Assembly: GCA_934503275.1 (NCBI GenBank)
Contig: CAKSVD010000003.1
Location: forward strand, 135,666 to 199,665
Reading direction: 5' to 3'
Source: an uncultured Faecalibacterium sp.
GTDB lineage: Bacteria > Bacillota > Clostridia > Oscillospirales > Ruminococcaceae
Length of the DNA stretch: 64,000 bases
In this document: positions 20,328-31,454 of the stretch, in pieces
How positions within the stretch are numbered: the first letter of the stretch is position 1
Layout of the letters: every line of letters begins with the position of its first letter
Made by a program: the position numbers and the translations under genes
The notes under the pieces: model-generated
What the model saw: the letters and a program-made list of their open reading frames with translations, nothing else
What the model was told of the DNA's origin: nothing
Database searches by the model: none

Positions 20328-22412
20328 ATGGCGAAACTGGTTATCGTGGAGTCGCCTGCAAAGGCGAAAACCATCGGCAAATATCTGGGCGATGACTACG
20401 AGGTCACCGCCAGCATGGGTCATATCCGCGATCTGCCCGCATCTCAGCTGGGCATTGATGTGGAGCATGGCTATACCCCGCAATACATCAGCATCAAGGG
20501 CAAGGAAAAACTCATCAAGGAGTTGAAGAGCAAGGCCAAACACGCCGACGGCGTGCTGCTGGCGACCGACCCGGACCGCGAGGGCGAGGCCATCAGCTGG
20601 CATCTGGCAAACATTCTGGGGCTGGACCCCCACGAGCCCAACCGCGTCACCTTTGACGAGATCACCAAAAAGGGCGTGAAGGAGGGCATGGCCCACCCCC
20701 GCGCCATCGACGAGGATCTGTTCAACGCCCAGCAGGCACGCCGCGTGCTGGACCGTCTGGTGGGCTACAAGCTCAGCCCGTTTCTGTGGCGCAAGGTGCG
20801 CCGCGGCCTGTCCGCAGGCCGTGTGCAGAGCGTGGCAGTGCGGCTGATCGACGACCGGGAAAAGGAGATCGAAAACTTCAAGCCAGACGAATACTGGAAC
20901 GTGGACGCCACCTTGGGTGCCGGGCACAAAAGCTTTGTGGCACGCCTTGCTACGGACGCCAACGGCAAAAAGCTGCTGCCCAAAAGCGAGGCCGAGGCCC
21001 GCGCCATCGAGAAGGGCTTGGAGGGCGCAAGCTATGTGGTGAGCGAACTCAAGCGCGGCAAGCGTGCAAAGCAGCCCACCCCGGCCTTTATCACCAGTAC
21101 CCTGCAGCAGGAGGCCTCCCGCCGCTTGGGCTTTACGGCTACCCGCACCATGCGCGCCGCCCAGACGTTGTACGAAGGCGTGGACATTGCCGGGCATGGC
21201 ACCATGGGTCTGATCACCTATATGCGTACCGACAGTCTGCGCATCTCGGACGAGGCTGTGGCCGCTGCCAAGGAGTATATCGCCGGAGCCTACGGCGAGG
21301 CGTATATCTGCCCCTATAAGCGCACATGGAAGACCAAAAGCGCCACGGCAGCACAGGACGCCCACGAAGCCATCCGTCCCTCTGTGCCCTCCCTGACCCC
21401 GGATGAGGTGGACAAAAGCATCAGCGGCGATACCGCAAAGCTGTACCGCATGATCTGGAGCCGCTTTATGGCCAGCCAGATGGCAGACTGCCAGCAGGAC
21501 ACCGTGTCGGTCACCGTCAGCGCGGCGGATTACCACTTCAAGGCCAGCGGCTACACCGTGACCTTTGACGGATTTACCGCCCTGTACGAGGAAGCTACCG
21601 ACGAAAAGGAAAAAAAGGAAACCAACCTCCCCCCGCTGGAACAGGGACAGGTGCTCAAGCTGCGGGAACTGAAGAGCGAGCAGAAGTTTACCCAGCCGCC
21701 CGCCCGCTATACCGAAGCTACCCTCATCAAGGCGCTGGAGGAAAACGGCATCGGCCGTCCCTCCACCTACGCGCCCATCATCACTACCATCATCGACCGC
21801 GGTTATGTGGAGCGCGACCAGAAAAAGCTTAAGCCCACCCTGTTGGGCCGGGCTGTGGACGGGCTGATGCTGGAACAGTTCCCCCACATCGTGGACGTGG
21901 ACTTCTCCGCGCAGATGGAGAAGAATCTGGATAAGGTGGAAAGCGGCAAGGCCGACTGGCGCAAGACCGTGGACGACTTCTATCAGGGCTTTGAAGCCAG
22001 TCTGGAGCAGGCCGAAAAGAACATGGAGGGCAAAAAGGTCAAGGTGCCGGACGAGCCCTCCAGCGAGGTGTGCGACCTGTGCGGCCGCCCTATGGTCATC
22101 AAAGTGGGCAAGTACGGCAAGTTCCTTGCCTGCAGCGGCTTCCCGGAGTGCCGGGGCACAAAGCGCCTCGTCAAGGACACCGGCGGCATCTGCCCCAAGT
22201 GCGGCAAGGGACGTCTGCTGGAACGCAAGAGTTCCAAGGGACGCATCTACTACGGCTGCGAGCGCTACCCGGACTGCGATTTTATGACTTGGGATATGCC
22301 CGTGGCTACCAAGTGCGAAAAGTGCGGCAGCACCCTGTTCCGCAAGGGCGGCAAGCTGTACTGCGCCAAGGAGGGCTGCGGCTTTGAGATGCCGGTGCCC
22401 AAAAAGGATTAA
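20328..22412 (+). CDS. topA: DNA topoisomerase I (type IA)
   Basis: TopA relaxes negative supercoils. The 694-residue protein begins with the Toprim domain (KLVIVESPAKAKTIGKYLG; ATDPDREGEAISWH) and holds the active-site tyrosine in GLITYMRTDS. Three C-terminal zinc ribbons are visible: CDLCGRPM...CSGFPEC, CPKCGKGR...CERYPDC, and CEKCGST...CAKEGC. A small leader hairpin (near 20281-20302) precedes the GAGGAG site. A TACAAT -10 with TGG lies near 20260. trmFO follows after 12 bases. Confidence 0.97.
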   Translation: MAKLVIVESPAKAKTIGKYLGDDYEVTASMGHIRDLPASQLGIDVEHGYTPQYISIKGKEKLIKELKSKAKHADGVLLATDPDREGEAISWHLANILGLDPHEPNRVTFDEITKKGVKEGMAHPRAIDEDLFNAQQARRVLDRLVGYKLSPFLWRKVRRGLSAGRVQSVAVRLIDDREKEIENFKPDEYWNVDATLGAGHKSFVARLATDANGKKLLPKSEAEARAIEKGLEGASYVVSELKRGKRAKQPTPAFITSTLQQEASRRLGFTATRTMRAAQTLYEGVDIAGHGTMGLITYMRTDSLRISDEAVAAAKEYIAGAYGEAYICPYKRTWKTKSATAAQDAHEAIRPSVPSLTPDEVDKSISGDTAKLYRMIWSRFMASQMADCQQDTVSVTVSAADYHFKASGYTVTFDGFTALYEEATDEKEKKETNLPPLEQGQVLKLRELKSEQKFTQPPARYTEATLIKALEENGIGRPSTYAPIITTIIDRGYVERDQKKLKPTLLGRAVDGLMLEQFPHIVDVDFSAQMEKNLDKVESGKADWRKTVDDFYQGFEASLEQAEKNMEGKKVKVPDEPSSEVCDLCGRPMVIKVGKYGKFLACSGFPECRGTKRLVKDTGGICPKCGKGRLLERKSSKGRIYYGCERYPDCDFMTWDMPVATKCEKCGSTLFRKGGKLYCAKEGCGFEMPVPKKD

Positions 22413-22424
22413 AGGAAAGACTAA

Positions 22425-23801
<1,377 letters not shown>

Positions 23802-23830
23802 GGCAAACCACCTGAAAGGAGAAAACAGGT

Positions 23831-24844
23831 ATGAAGATCATTGTGGACATGATGGGCGGCGACAACGCCCCGCTGGCTGTTCTGGAAGGCGCCGCACAGG
23901 CCGTTAAGGAGTACGGCGTGCAGCTTATCGGCGTGGGCAACGAGGCGCTGGTGCGCAAGACCGCCGCCGAGCACAACATTCCGCTGGACGGCATCGAGCT
24001 GGTGAACTGCACCGAGACCATCGAGATGTGCGACGAGCCCGCCCGCGCCGTCCGTCAGAAAAAGGATTCCTCCATCGTGGTGGGTCTGAATATGCTCAAG
24101 GAGGGCAAGGGCGATGCCTTTGTTTCTGCCGGCAGCACCGGTGCGCTGCACGTTGGCGCAAGCCTCATCGTGCGCACTTTGCGGGGCGTCAAGCGCCCGG
24201 CACTGGCTACCATGGTGCCCGCAAAGCAGCAGGCTTATCTGCTGCTGGACTGCGGCGCCAATGTGGAGTGCCGCCCGGAGATGCTGGCCGCCTTTGCGGT
24301 CATGGGCAGCTGCTATGTGAACAAGGTAGAGGGCCGCAAGAGCCCCAGCGTGGCGCTGGCCAACAACGGTGCCGAGGAGAGCAAGGGCACCCCCGTGCTG
24401 CGGGACGCACACCAGCTGCTCAAGACCACCCCGGGCATCCGCTTTGTGGGCAATATCGAGCCGCGTGATGTGCCCAACGGCGCGGTGGACGTGGTGGTCT
24501 GCGACGGCTTTACCGGCAATGTCATCCTCAAACTGACCGAGGGCGTGGCAAAGATGCTGCTGGGTATGCTCAAGCAGATGTTCCTTGCAAACCTTGGCGG
24601 CAAGCTGGCTTATCTGCTGCTCAAGAGCGGAATTACCGACCTGAAGCACCAGATGGACAGCGAGGAGTACGGCGGCGCACCCTTCCTTGGCGCAAAGCAG
24701 CCGGTCATCAAGGCACACGGCTCCTCTAAGGCCAAGGGCATCAAAAACGCCATCCGGCAGGCAAAGATCTGCGTGGAGAACGATCTGTGCGGCACCATGC
24801 AGTCCGCACTGGACGAACTGGCCGCAGCACAGCCGAAGGAATAA
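23831..24844 (+). CDS. plsX: Phosphate acyltransferase PlsX
   Basis: PlsX converts acyl-ACP to acyl-phosphate, the acyl donor for PlsY in phospholipid synthesis, at the membrane surface. The 337-residue protein begins MKIIVDMMGGDNAP and has DAFVSAGSTGALHVGASL, NNGAEESKGT and VVCDGFTGNVILKLTEGVA. In many Firmicutes plsX leads a fab gene cluster ending acpP-rnc. Here rnc follows directly after two repeats and no fab or acp gene is present. ATG 23831 follows AAAGGAGAAAA. Confidence 0.96.
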   Translation: MKIIVDMMGGDNAPLAVLEGAAQAVKEYGVQLIGVGNEALVRKTAAEHNIPLDGIELVNCTETIEMCDEPARAVRQKKDSSIVVGLNMLKEGKGDAFVSAGSTGALHVGASLIVRTLRGVKRPALATMVPAKQQAYLLLDCGANVECRPEMLAAFAVMGSCYVNKVEGRKSPSVALANNGAEESKGTPVLRDAHQLLKTTPGIRFVGNIEPRDVPNGAVDVVVCDGFTGNVILKLTEGVAKMLLGMLKQMFLANLGGKLAYLLLKSGITDLKHQMDSEEYGGAPFLGAKQPVIKAHGSSKAKGIKNAIRQAKICVENDLCGTMQSALDELAAAQPKE

Positions 24845-24906
24845 AACCCTCTCCGGCAGTGCCTTGCGGCACTGCCACCTCTCCCGAAGGGGCGAGGTTT
24901 GAGAGG
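24843..24906 (-). repeat. Palindromic intergenic repeat, family 2, copy 1 (minus orientation)
   Basis: The unit has three stems: GGCAGTGCC-TTGC-GGCACTGCC, ACCTC(T)CCC-GAAG-GGG(C)GAGGT, and outer arms CCTCTC/GAGAGG. Read on the minus strand its layout matches copies 2 and 3: a GC-rich hairpin, then a TGGC-started hairpin, then GAGAGGGTTTT. It abuts the plsX stop and may serve as its terminator. Confidence 0.75.
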
Positions 24907-24915
24907 TAGAAGATC

Positions 24916-24970
24916 AAAAAGCTCCCCTCTCGGGGGAGCTGGCGCGTAAGCGCCTGAGAGGGTTCAATTT
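24916..24970 (+). repeat. Palindromic intergenic repeat, family 2, copy 2
   Basis: AGCTCCCC-TCTC-GGGGGAGCT is followed by GGCGC-GTAA-GCGCC and GAGAGGGTT. It forms an inverted pair with copy 1, ten bases away, and lies 24 bases before rnc. Confidence 0.75.
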
Positions 24971-24993
24971 TATTCAAGGGAGTAAAAACGACC

Positions 24994-25668
24994 ATGAGCC
25001 ATCAGTTGGAAACTATCATCGGTTACAAATTCAAAAACCCGGAACTGCTGGAGACCGCGCTTACCCACACCAGCTACGCCAACGAGAGCCGCACCCCGGT
25101 CAAGCACAACGAGCGGCTGGAATTTCTGGGCGACAGCGTATTGCAGATCGTGTCCGCAGACTACCTGTTCCACGCCTACGCCGACCGCCCGGAGGGCGAT
25201 CTGACCCGCATCCGTGCCAGCCTTGTCAGCGAGGGTGCGCTGTTCCAGTTCGCACAGGAGATCGACCTTGGCGAGTATCTGCGTCTTGGCCGCGGCGAGG
25301 AGCGCTGCGGCGGCCGCACCCGCCCCAGCGTGGTGTCGGACGCCTTCGAGGCCGTTATTGCTGCCTTGTATCTGGACGGCGGCATGGAGGTGGCGCGCAA
25401 GTTCATCCTGCCCTTCATCACAGAGGGCAAGCACGCTGAGGCGGACTACAAGACCCGCCTGCAGGAGATCGTGCAGCAGAACCCGGAAGAGCGCCTGAGT
25501 TATGTGGTGGAAAGCGAGTCCGGCCCGGACCACGACAAGCATTTTGTGGTGGCGGTGCGCTTTAACTCCGACCGCGTGGCGCGGGGCGAGGGGCGCAGCA
25601 AAAAGGCTGCCGAGCAGTGCGCCGCCAAGGAAGCACTCAAGCTGCTGGGCGTGATAAAGGAAAAGTAA
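24994..25668 (+). CDS. rnc: Ribonuclease III
   Basis: RNase III cleaves double-stranded RNA and matures rRNA. The 224-residue protein shows the signature NERLEFLGDSVLQ, the downstream acidic segment SDAFEAVIAALYLDGG, and a C-terminal double-stranded RNA-binding domain (DYKTRLQEIVQQ to AAKEALKLLG). ATG 24994 has GGGAG upstream. smc starts immediately after the stop, the common rnc-smc-ftsY order. Confidence 0.97.
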   Translation: MSHQLETIIGYKFKNPELLETALTHTSYANESRTPVKHNERLEFLGDSVLQIVSADYLFHAYADRPEGDLTRIRASLVSEGALFQFAQEIDLGEYLRLGRGEERCGGRTRPSVVSDAFEAVIAALYLDGGMEVARKFILPFITEGKHAEADYKTRLQEIVQQNPEERLSYVVESESGPDHDKHFVVAVRFNSDRVARGEGRSKKAAEQCAAKEALKLLGVIKEK

Positions 25669-28600
25669 ATGGTATTCAAGGAACTGGAGATCCAGGGCTT
25701 TAAAAGTTTTCCCGATAAGGTAAAAATCAGCTTTGATACCGGCGTTACCGGCGTGGTGGGACCCAACGGCTCCGGCAAGTCCAACCTTTCGGACGCAGTG
25801 CGCTGGGTGCTGGGCGAGACCAGTTCCCGCCAGCTGCGTGCTGCCGGCAAGATGGAGGATGTCATCTTTGGCGGCACCCGCAAGCGCAGCCCCATGGGCT
25901 TTGCGCAGGTGCGGCTGACGCTGGACAACGCCGCCCACACGCTGGATGTGGACGCGGACGAGGTGACCATCGGCCGCAAATACTACCGATCCGGCGACAG
26001 CGAGTACACCATCAACGGGCAGGTATGCCGTCTGCGGGATGTGTACGAGCTGCTGCTGGATACCGGCATCGGTCGGGACGGCTATTCGGTCATCGGGCAG
26101 GGACGCATTGCGGAGATCGTGGCAGCCAAAAGCAGCGAGCGCCGCGAGATCTTTGAAGAGGCCTGCGGCATTGCCAAGTACCGCTACCGCAAGACCGAGG
26201 CCGAGCGCCGCTTGGCTGCGGCGGGCGAGAATCTGGAGCGTCTGCGGGACATCCTTGGCGAACTGGAAAGCCGGGTGGGCCCGCTGGAAAAAGAAAGCGC
26301 CAAGGCGCAGAAGTTTCTGGAACTGAGCGCCCAGCGCAAAACGCTGGAGGTGACCCTGTGGACCGATGGGGTGCACCGTGCCCGGGAAGCCGTGCGCCAG
26401 CAGGTGCGGGACTACGAGACCGCCCAGACCGATTACGAGCGTTTTGACCGGGAGACCAAGGCCGCCGAGCAGGAGGCTGAGGAGATCCGTATGCAGGCAC
26501 AGCAGCTGACGGTTGCTGTCGAGCGCCTGAATGGGGATATCCGCAGCATCACCCAGCAGATCAGCGGCTCCGAAAGCCGCATCGCCGTGCTGGAAAACGA
26601 TATTCTGCGCAACGACGAGAGCGCGGCTTCCCTGCAGCAGGAGATCGCCGCCGGGCAGCAGGACACCGCCGAAGCAGACGCCGCCTTGCAGCGCCACCGT
26701 GCCGTGGCAAAGACCATGGAGGCAGCGGGCGAAAAGCTTGCGGCAGAGATCGAGGCGCTGAACGCAGAACTCGCCCGGCTGGCAGATGCCAGCACCGCCA
26801 GCGGTGCCCGCAAGGATACGGTGCGCACAGAACTTGCCGACCGCACCGCAAAGCGCACCGAGGCACAGGTGGTGCAGGCTGCCGCCGAAGCCGCCGGAGA
26901 TACCGCCCGGCAGCGTCTGCCCGCGCTGGAGCAAAGCGCCCGGGACGCCGCCGCACAGCTGGAAGAGACAAAGCAGGATCTGGCTGATACCGTAAAGTAC
27001 CGCCAGACATTGGAAGAAAACGAAAAGCAGCTGGGCAACATCCGCTCCGGTCTGGAACTCAAGCTGCGCAGCCGCAAGGCCGCGCTGGACGAAGCCGATG
27101 CCGCCGAGCAGCGGCTTGGCAGGGAACTGGATGCCGCCCGGCAGCGCCTTTCGGTGCTGCGGGAACTGGAAAAGAACATGGACGGCTACCAGAACTCGGT
27201 GCGTGCGGTCATGCGCGCCGCCGGGGCCCGCCGTCTGCGGGGGGTTCTGGGGCCGGTATCCACCATCCTGAAGGTGGAGCCCGGGTGTGAGGTTGCCATC
27301 GAGACCGCGCTGGGCGGTGCGCTGCAGAACATCGTGGTGGAAAACGAAGCCGCTGCGAAAGCTGCCATCGCCCTGCTGCGCAATGACCATGCGGGCCGTG
27401 CCACCTTCCTACCACTGGATACCGTGCAGCCCGGTGCGTTCCGGGGACGGCTGTCCGGCACGGCACGGTTGGCCTCTGCACTGGTGCAGGCCGACCCACG
27501 GTACGAGAATATCGTCTCGAACCTGCTGGGGCGCATCATCGTGGTGGAGGATATCAACGAAGCCTCCCGCGTGGCGCGGGACAACGGCTACCACAACAAG
27601 GTGGTCACCATGGACGGACAGGTGATCAATGCAGGCGGCAGCTTTACCGGCGGCAGCGTGCAGCGCAGCGCCGGTCTGTTCACCCGCAAGCAGGAGATGG
27701 AGGAGTTGCGCCTGAAAGCGGCGAAGCTGCAAAAGGACTGCATTGCCGCACAGGAAAAGACCGACCAGTGCAAGGAGCAGACGGATGCGTTGCAGGCAGA
27801 ACTGACCGCCACCGCCAGTGAGCAGATCACCGCCGCCAACGACCGGGTGCGTGCAGAGGCCGAACAGAAGCGGCTGGAAGCTGCCGCCGCCCAGCTGGAA
27901 ACTGCCGTGCAGAACGCACAGCAGCAGATGGACGCCCTGCAGGCTGCGTTGAACGACAGCCGCGCCAAGGCCGATGCCGCCGCCTTGCAGCAGGCAGAAC
28001 TGACGGCGCAGATCGAGCAGCTGACTGCCGAACTGAGCCGCATCGCAGAGGGCAGCGACAGTTTTCTGACCCAGCAGAACCAGCTGGCACAGGCACTCAG
28101 CGCCAAGCGGCTGGAGCAGGTGACCCGCCGCAAGGACGCAGAACTGGCCTACAGCCAGATCGCCGCGCTGGAGCAGCGCGCCAAGGACGCTGCTGCCCGC
28201 CGCACTGCGCTGGAAGAAAGCCTTGCCGCCCTTGCCGCCCGCAGCGAAGCCTGCCGCACCGAGATCGCAGCCATCCGCAAGGCCAAGACCGACAGCCAGA
28301 CCACCATCACCCAAAAGGAACAGGCCATCCGCGAAGCCACCGAAAAGCGGCTTGCCTGCCAGCAGAAGGAAACGGAAGCACTGGCAAAAGCCCGCACCGC
28401 CTCCGACAGCCGCGAGGAGATGGGCCGGGAGATGGCGCGCCTTGCTGAGCGCAAGGCCGCTGCCGAGGCCGAGTACGACCAGACCGTGGCAAAGCTGTGG
28501 GACGAGTACCAGCTCTCGGTCAGTCAGGCCGAGCAGCTGTGCGTGGAGTTCGACAGCCTGACCGCCTTGCGGGCACAGGTGGCCGACCTGCGCAGCAAGA

Positions 28601-29226
28601 TCCGCGCCCTTGGCAGCGTGAATGTGAGCGCCATCGAGGAGTATAAGGAGGTCAAGGCCCGCTACGATGAACTGTCCCGTCAGGTGACCGACGTGGAGGA
28701 GAGCCGCAACGAGTTGAGCCGCATGATCGCAAAGCTTTCCGCCCAGATGCGGGAGATCTTTACCGACAGCTTCCGCGCCATCAACGAAAACTTCAGCCGC
28801 GTATTCACCGAGTTGTTCGGCGGCGGCGAAGCCAGCCTTGTGCTGGAGGACGAAAGCGATGTGTTGGCCTGCGGCATCGGCATCCGGGTAGCGCCGCCGG
28901 GCAAGGTGATCAAAAATCTGGAAGCCCTTTCCGGCGGCGAGCAGGCGCTGGTGGCCATCAGCATCTACTTTGCCATTCTGGCGGTGAACCCCGCGCCCTT
29001 CTGTATTCTGGATGAGATCGAGGCCGCCTTGGACGATGCCAACGTGGTGCGGTTTGCCCAGTATCTGCGCCGCATCAGCGATAAGACCCAGTTCATCGTC
29101 ATCACCCACCGCCGCGGCACCATGGAGGCCGCCAACGTGCTGTATGGCGTTACCATGCAGGAGGACGGCGTGTCCAAGCTGCTCAAGCTGGATCTGGAAC
29201 AGGTTGACGCAACGCTGGTTTCCTGA
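25669..29226 (+). CDS. smc: Chromosome segregation protein SMC
   Basis: SMC condenses and segregates chromosomes with ScpA and ScpB. The 1185-residue protein has Walker A (GPNGSGKSNLSDAVRWVLGE), two long alanine- and glutamate-rich coiled coils (about 165-500 and 675-1010), a hinge (about 520-640, RRLRGVLGPVS, GRATFLPLD), the ABC signature LSGGEQALVAIS and Walker B (FCILDEIEAALDDAN). ATG 25669 directly follows the rnc stop, and its AAAGGA site lies inside rnc. Confidence 0.97.
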   Translation: MVFKELEIQGFKSFPDKVKISFDTGVTGVVGPNGSGKSNLSDAVRWVLGETSSRQLRAAGKMEDVIFGGTRKRSPMGFAQVRLTLDNAAHTLDVDADEVTIGRKYYRSGDSEYTINGQVCRLRDVYELLLDTGIGRDGYSVIGQGRIAEIVAAKSSERREIFEEACGIAKYRYRKTEAERRLAAAGENLERLRDILGELESRVGPLEKESAKAQKFLELSAQRKTLEVTLWTDGVHRAREAVRQQVRDYETAQTDYERFDRETKAAEQEAEEIRMQAQQLTVAVERLNGDIRSITQQISGSESRIAVLENDILRNDESAASLQQEIAAGQQDTAEADAALQRHRAVAKTMEAAGEKLAAEIEALNAELARLADASTASGARKDTVRTELADRTAKRTEAQVVQAAAEAAGDTARQRLPALEQSARDAAAQLEETKQDLADTVKYRQTLEENEKQLGNIRSGLELKLRSRKAALDEADAAEQRLGRELDAARQRLSVLRELEKNMDGYQNSVRAVMRAAGARRLRGVLGPVSTILKVEPGCEVAIETALGGALQNIVVENEAAAKAAIALLRNDHAGRATFLPLDTVQPGAFRGRLSGTARLASALVQADPRYENIVSNLLGRIIVVEDINEASRVARDNGYHNKVVTMDGQVINAGGSFTGGSVQRSAGLFTRKQEMEELRLKAAKLQKDCIAAQEKTDQCKEQTDALQAELTATASEQITAANDRVRAEAEQKRLEAAAAQLETAVQNAQQQMDALQAALNDSRAKADAAALQQAELTAQIEQLTAELSRIAEGSDSFLTQQNQLAQALSAKRLEQVTRRKDAELAYSQIAALEQRAKDAAARRTALEESLAALAARSEACRTEIAAIRKAKTDSQTTITQKEQAIREATEKRLACQQKETEALAKARTASDSREEMGREMARLAERKAAAEAEYDQTVAKLWDEYQLSVSQAEQLCVEFDSLTALRAQVADLRSKIRALGSVNVSAIEEYKEVKARYDELSRQVTDVEESRNELSRMIAKLSAQMREIFTDSFRAINENFSRVFTELFGGGEASLVLEDESDVLACGIGIRVAPPGKVIKNLEALSGGEQALVAISIYFAILAVNPAPFCILDEIEAALDDANVVRFAQYLRRISDKTQFIVITHRRGTMEAANVLYGVTMQEDGVSKLLKLDLEQVDATLVS

Positions 29227-29261
29227 TATAAAATAAACAGAAAATAGATAGGAGGACCACT

Positions 29262-30200
29262 ATGGCGTTCTTCGGATTTGGAAAAAAAGAAAAAGATAAG
29301 ATGAAAACGGGTCTGGAAAAGACCCGCACCGGCTTCTGGGGCAGCATTATGAACACCCTGACCGGCAGTGTCATCGACGATGAGATGTACGATGATCTGG
29401 AGGAGCAGCTGATCCTTGCCGACGTAGGCGGCGAGGTGGCGGTGCATCTGGTGGACAAGCTTCGCGACTGTGTGCGTGACAAGGGACTCAAGTCCGGCGA
29501 ACAGGCCGCAGATGCCCTGCGCGACATCATTGCCGAGGAGATGACCCCGGAGGCCGAGATGGCGCTGGACGGCAAGCCCGCCGTCATTCTGGTCATCGGC
29601 GTCAACGGCGTGGGCAAGACCACCAGTATTGCAAAGCTGGCCGATTATTACACCCGGCAGGGCAAGCGGGTCATGCTGGCCGCCGGTGACACCTTCCGTG
29701 CCGCTGCCAGCGAGCAGCTGGAGATCTGGGCAAGCCGCGCCGGTGTGCCCATCATCAGCGCGGGCGAAGGCGCAGACCCCGCCGCTGTCATCTTTGATAC
29801 GGTCAAGTCTGCCACCGCACGCGGCTATGATATGGTCATTGCGGACACCGCAGGCCGTCTGCACAACAAAGCAAACCTGATGGCAGAACTTTCCAAGATC
29901 AGCCGCAGCGTCAAAAAGGCAAGCCCGGAGGCCAGCCTTGAGACCCTGCTGGTGCTGGATGCCATCACCGGGCAGAACGCTATCAGTCAGGCCAAGGAAT
30001 TCTGCAAGGCTGCCGATGCCACCGGCATCATCCTGACCAAGCTGGACGGCACCGCCAAGGGCGGCTGCGTCGTGGCGGTCAAGCAGCGTCTGGGTCTGCC
30101 GGTGCGCTTTATCGGCGTGGGCGAGGGCATCGATGACCTGCTGCCCTTCACCCCGGAGGGCTTTGTGGAAGAACTGCTCCCCCGGGAATGGAAGCATTAA
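29262..30200 (+). CDS. ftsY: Signal recognition particle receptor FtsY
   Basis: FtsY is the membrane-associated GTPase that docks the SRP-ribosome complex. The 312-residue protein has a short charged N-terminus, a helical N domain and a G domain with [44 protein letters not shown] and [10 protein letters not shown]. The long acidic A domain of E. coli is absent, as in other Firmicutes. An AGGAGG site precedes ATG 29262. Confidence 0.97.
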   Translation: MAFFGFGKKEKDKMKTGLEKTRTGFWGSIMNTLTGSVIDDEMYDDLEEQLILADVGGEVAVHLVDKLRDCVRDKGLKSGEQAADALRDIIAEEMTPEAEMALDGKPAVILVIGVNGVGKTTSIAKLADYYTRQGKRVMLAAGDTFRAAASEQLEIWASRAGVPIISAGEGADPAAVIFDTVKSATARGYDMVIADTAGRLHNKANLMAELSKISRSVKKASPEASLETLLVLDAITGQNAISQAKEFCKAADATGIILTKLDGTAKGGCVVAVKQRLGLPVRFIGVGEGIDDLLPFTPEGFVEELLPREWKH

Positions 30201-30213
30201 GGAGGCGCGGAAA

Positions 30214-30849
30214 ATGAAAATTTGTGCAGCTACCGGCAACGCCGGAAAGCTTCGCGAGCTGCGCCGCATTCTGGAGGCGCAGGGGCACGAGGTGGTCAGC
30301 CAGAAGGAACTGGGCATCACCATCGAGCCGGAGGAGACCGGCACCACCTTTGCCGAGAATGCTCTTATCAAGGCCGAGACCATCTGCAAGGCCAGCGGTC
30401 TGCCTACCATCGCCGATGACTCCGGCCTGTGTGTGGACGCGCTGGACGGCGCACCCGGCGTGTACAGCGCCCGCTACTGCGGCCACCACGGCGATGACGA
30501 GGCCAACAACGATAAGCTTCTGACTGCCATGCAGGCGGTGCCTGCCGGGCAGCGGGGCGCAAAGTTCGTCTCGGCGGTGTGCTTCATCCTGCCGGACGGC
30601 CGGCACCTCACCTGCATGGGCGAATGTCCGGGCAGCATCGCCTTTACGCGGCTGTGCGGCGACTACGGTTTTGGCTACGACCCGCTGTTCATCCCCGCCG
30701 ACTGCGGCGTGGGCAAAACGGACAAGCGCCCCAACACCGAGAACCGCAGCTACGCCCAGCTGACCCCGGACGAAAAGGACGCCATCAGCCACCGCGGCAA
30801 CGCGCTGGCAGAACTGGAAAAGCAGCTGCCGGGGTTTCTGGGGGAGTGA
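30214..30849 (+). CDS. rdgB: XTP/dITP diphosphatase (RdgB/HAM1 family)
   Basis: The enzyme hydrolyses non-canonical purine triphosphates (ITP, dITP, XTP) and so prevents mutagenic incorporation. The 211-residue protein shows ATGNAGKLRELRRIL, TTFAENALIKAE, ADDSGLCVDALDGAPGVYSARY and the C-terminal GYDPLFIP and SHRGNAL. The start is ATG 30214 behind AAGGAGG, 13 bases after the ftsY stop; the longer frame lies inside ftsY. Confidence 0.95.
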   Translation: MKICAATGNAGKLRELRRILEAQGHEVVSQKELGITIEPEETGTTFAENALIKAETICKASGLPTIADDSGLCVDALDGAPGVYSARYCGHHGDDEANNDKLLTAMQAVPAGQRGAKFVSAVCFILPDGRHLTCMGECPGSIAFTRLCGDYGFGYDPLFIPADCGVGKTDKRPNTENRSYAQLTPDEKDAISHRGNALAELEKQLPGFLGE

Positions 30850-31018
30850 AGAGACGCAAGGGTTGCTGTGTTTGACCCGGGCGGTTGGTACTTTCTCTGA
30901 GGACCGTCCGCTGGGGTGGGACCCTGTTGCCCGCAGGGCAATAGGGCGGGCGATGGAATGGCCCGATTCGTGTCCGAAGAGAAATGTACCCGCCGCCCGC
31001 GCCACCTCTCGTGAAAAA
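30850..31018. other. Intergenic region without a supported gene
   Basis: With the repeat that follows, this forms a gap of about 307 bases before yhbY. The first part is GC-rich. I see no frame with a ribosome-binding site and no clear RNA. A possible stem (CCGCCCGCG-like against GGGCGGGCG-like segments around 30,940-31,005) is not convincing. Confidence 0.5.
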
Positions 31019-31114
31019 GTAAAATTGAAAAATCTACAGATTTTTCAATTTTACAAAATATAAAAAGAATTCTGCTGATATTGTCAGAGCGTAAGCGGAG
31101 ACAATACTAAATCG
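31019..31114 (+). repeat. Two-hairpin repeat, family 1, copy A
   Basis: Hairpin 1 is GTAAAATTGAAAAATC, loop TACA, then its exact complement (16-4-16). After 26 AT-rich bases, hairpin 2 is TTGTC, AGAGCGTAAGCGGA, GACAA, followed by TACTAAATCG. It lies 42 bases upstream of yhbY. Copies B (40664-40760) and C (45470-45566) have the same geometry with different but compensated stems. Confidence 0.88.
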
Positions 31115-31156
31115 TTTTTTACCGGAATATCAACCTGAAAATAAAGGAGAAAAACT

Positions 31157-31453
31157 ATGCTGACTAGCAAACAGCGCGCCATTCTGCGCGGCAAGGCAAA
31201 TACCATGGACCCCGTTTATATCGTGGGCAAGGGTGAGATCGACGAGACCCTGATCCAGGGCGTGAAGGACTGTCTGGACGCCCGGGAACTCATCAAGCTT
31301 AAGGTGCTGGAAAACAGTATGTACAACGCCCGCGAGGCCGCCACCATGCTGGCCGAGGCCACCGGCGCAGACTGCGTGCAGGTCATCGGCTCCAAGTTCG
31401 TGCTGTATCTGCAAAAGAAAAAGGACAGCGCCTACGCTGCCCTGCTGAAGTAA
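31157..31453 (+). CDS. yhbY: YhbY family CRM-domain RNA-binding protein
   Basis: The 98-residue protein is one CRM domain: MLTSKQRAILRGKANTMDPV, IVGKGEIDETLIQGVKDCL, LIKLKVLENS and GADCVQVIGSKFVLY. YhbY associates with pre-50S particles and is thought to act in ribosome assembly. ATG 31157 follows AAAGGAG. nadD starts one base after its stop, so yhbY-nadD-yqeK form an operon as in many Firmicutes. Confidence 0.94.
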   Translation: MLTSKQRAILRGKANTMDPVYIVGKGEIDETLIQGVKDCLDARELIKLKVLENSMYNAREAATMLAEATGADCVQVIGSKFVLYLQKKKDSAYAALLK

Positions 31454-31454
31454 G

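Noticed and set aside
24970..27390. 806-codon minus-strand frame
   Set aside because: It is antisense to rnc and smc, with no start signals or domain.
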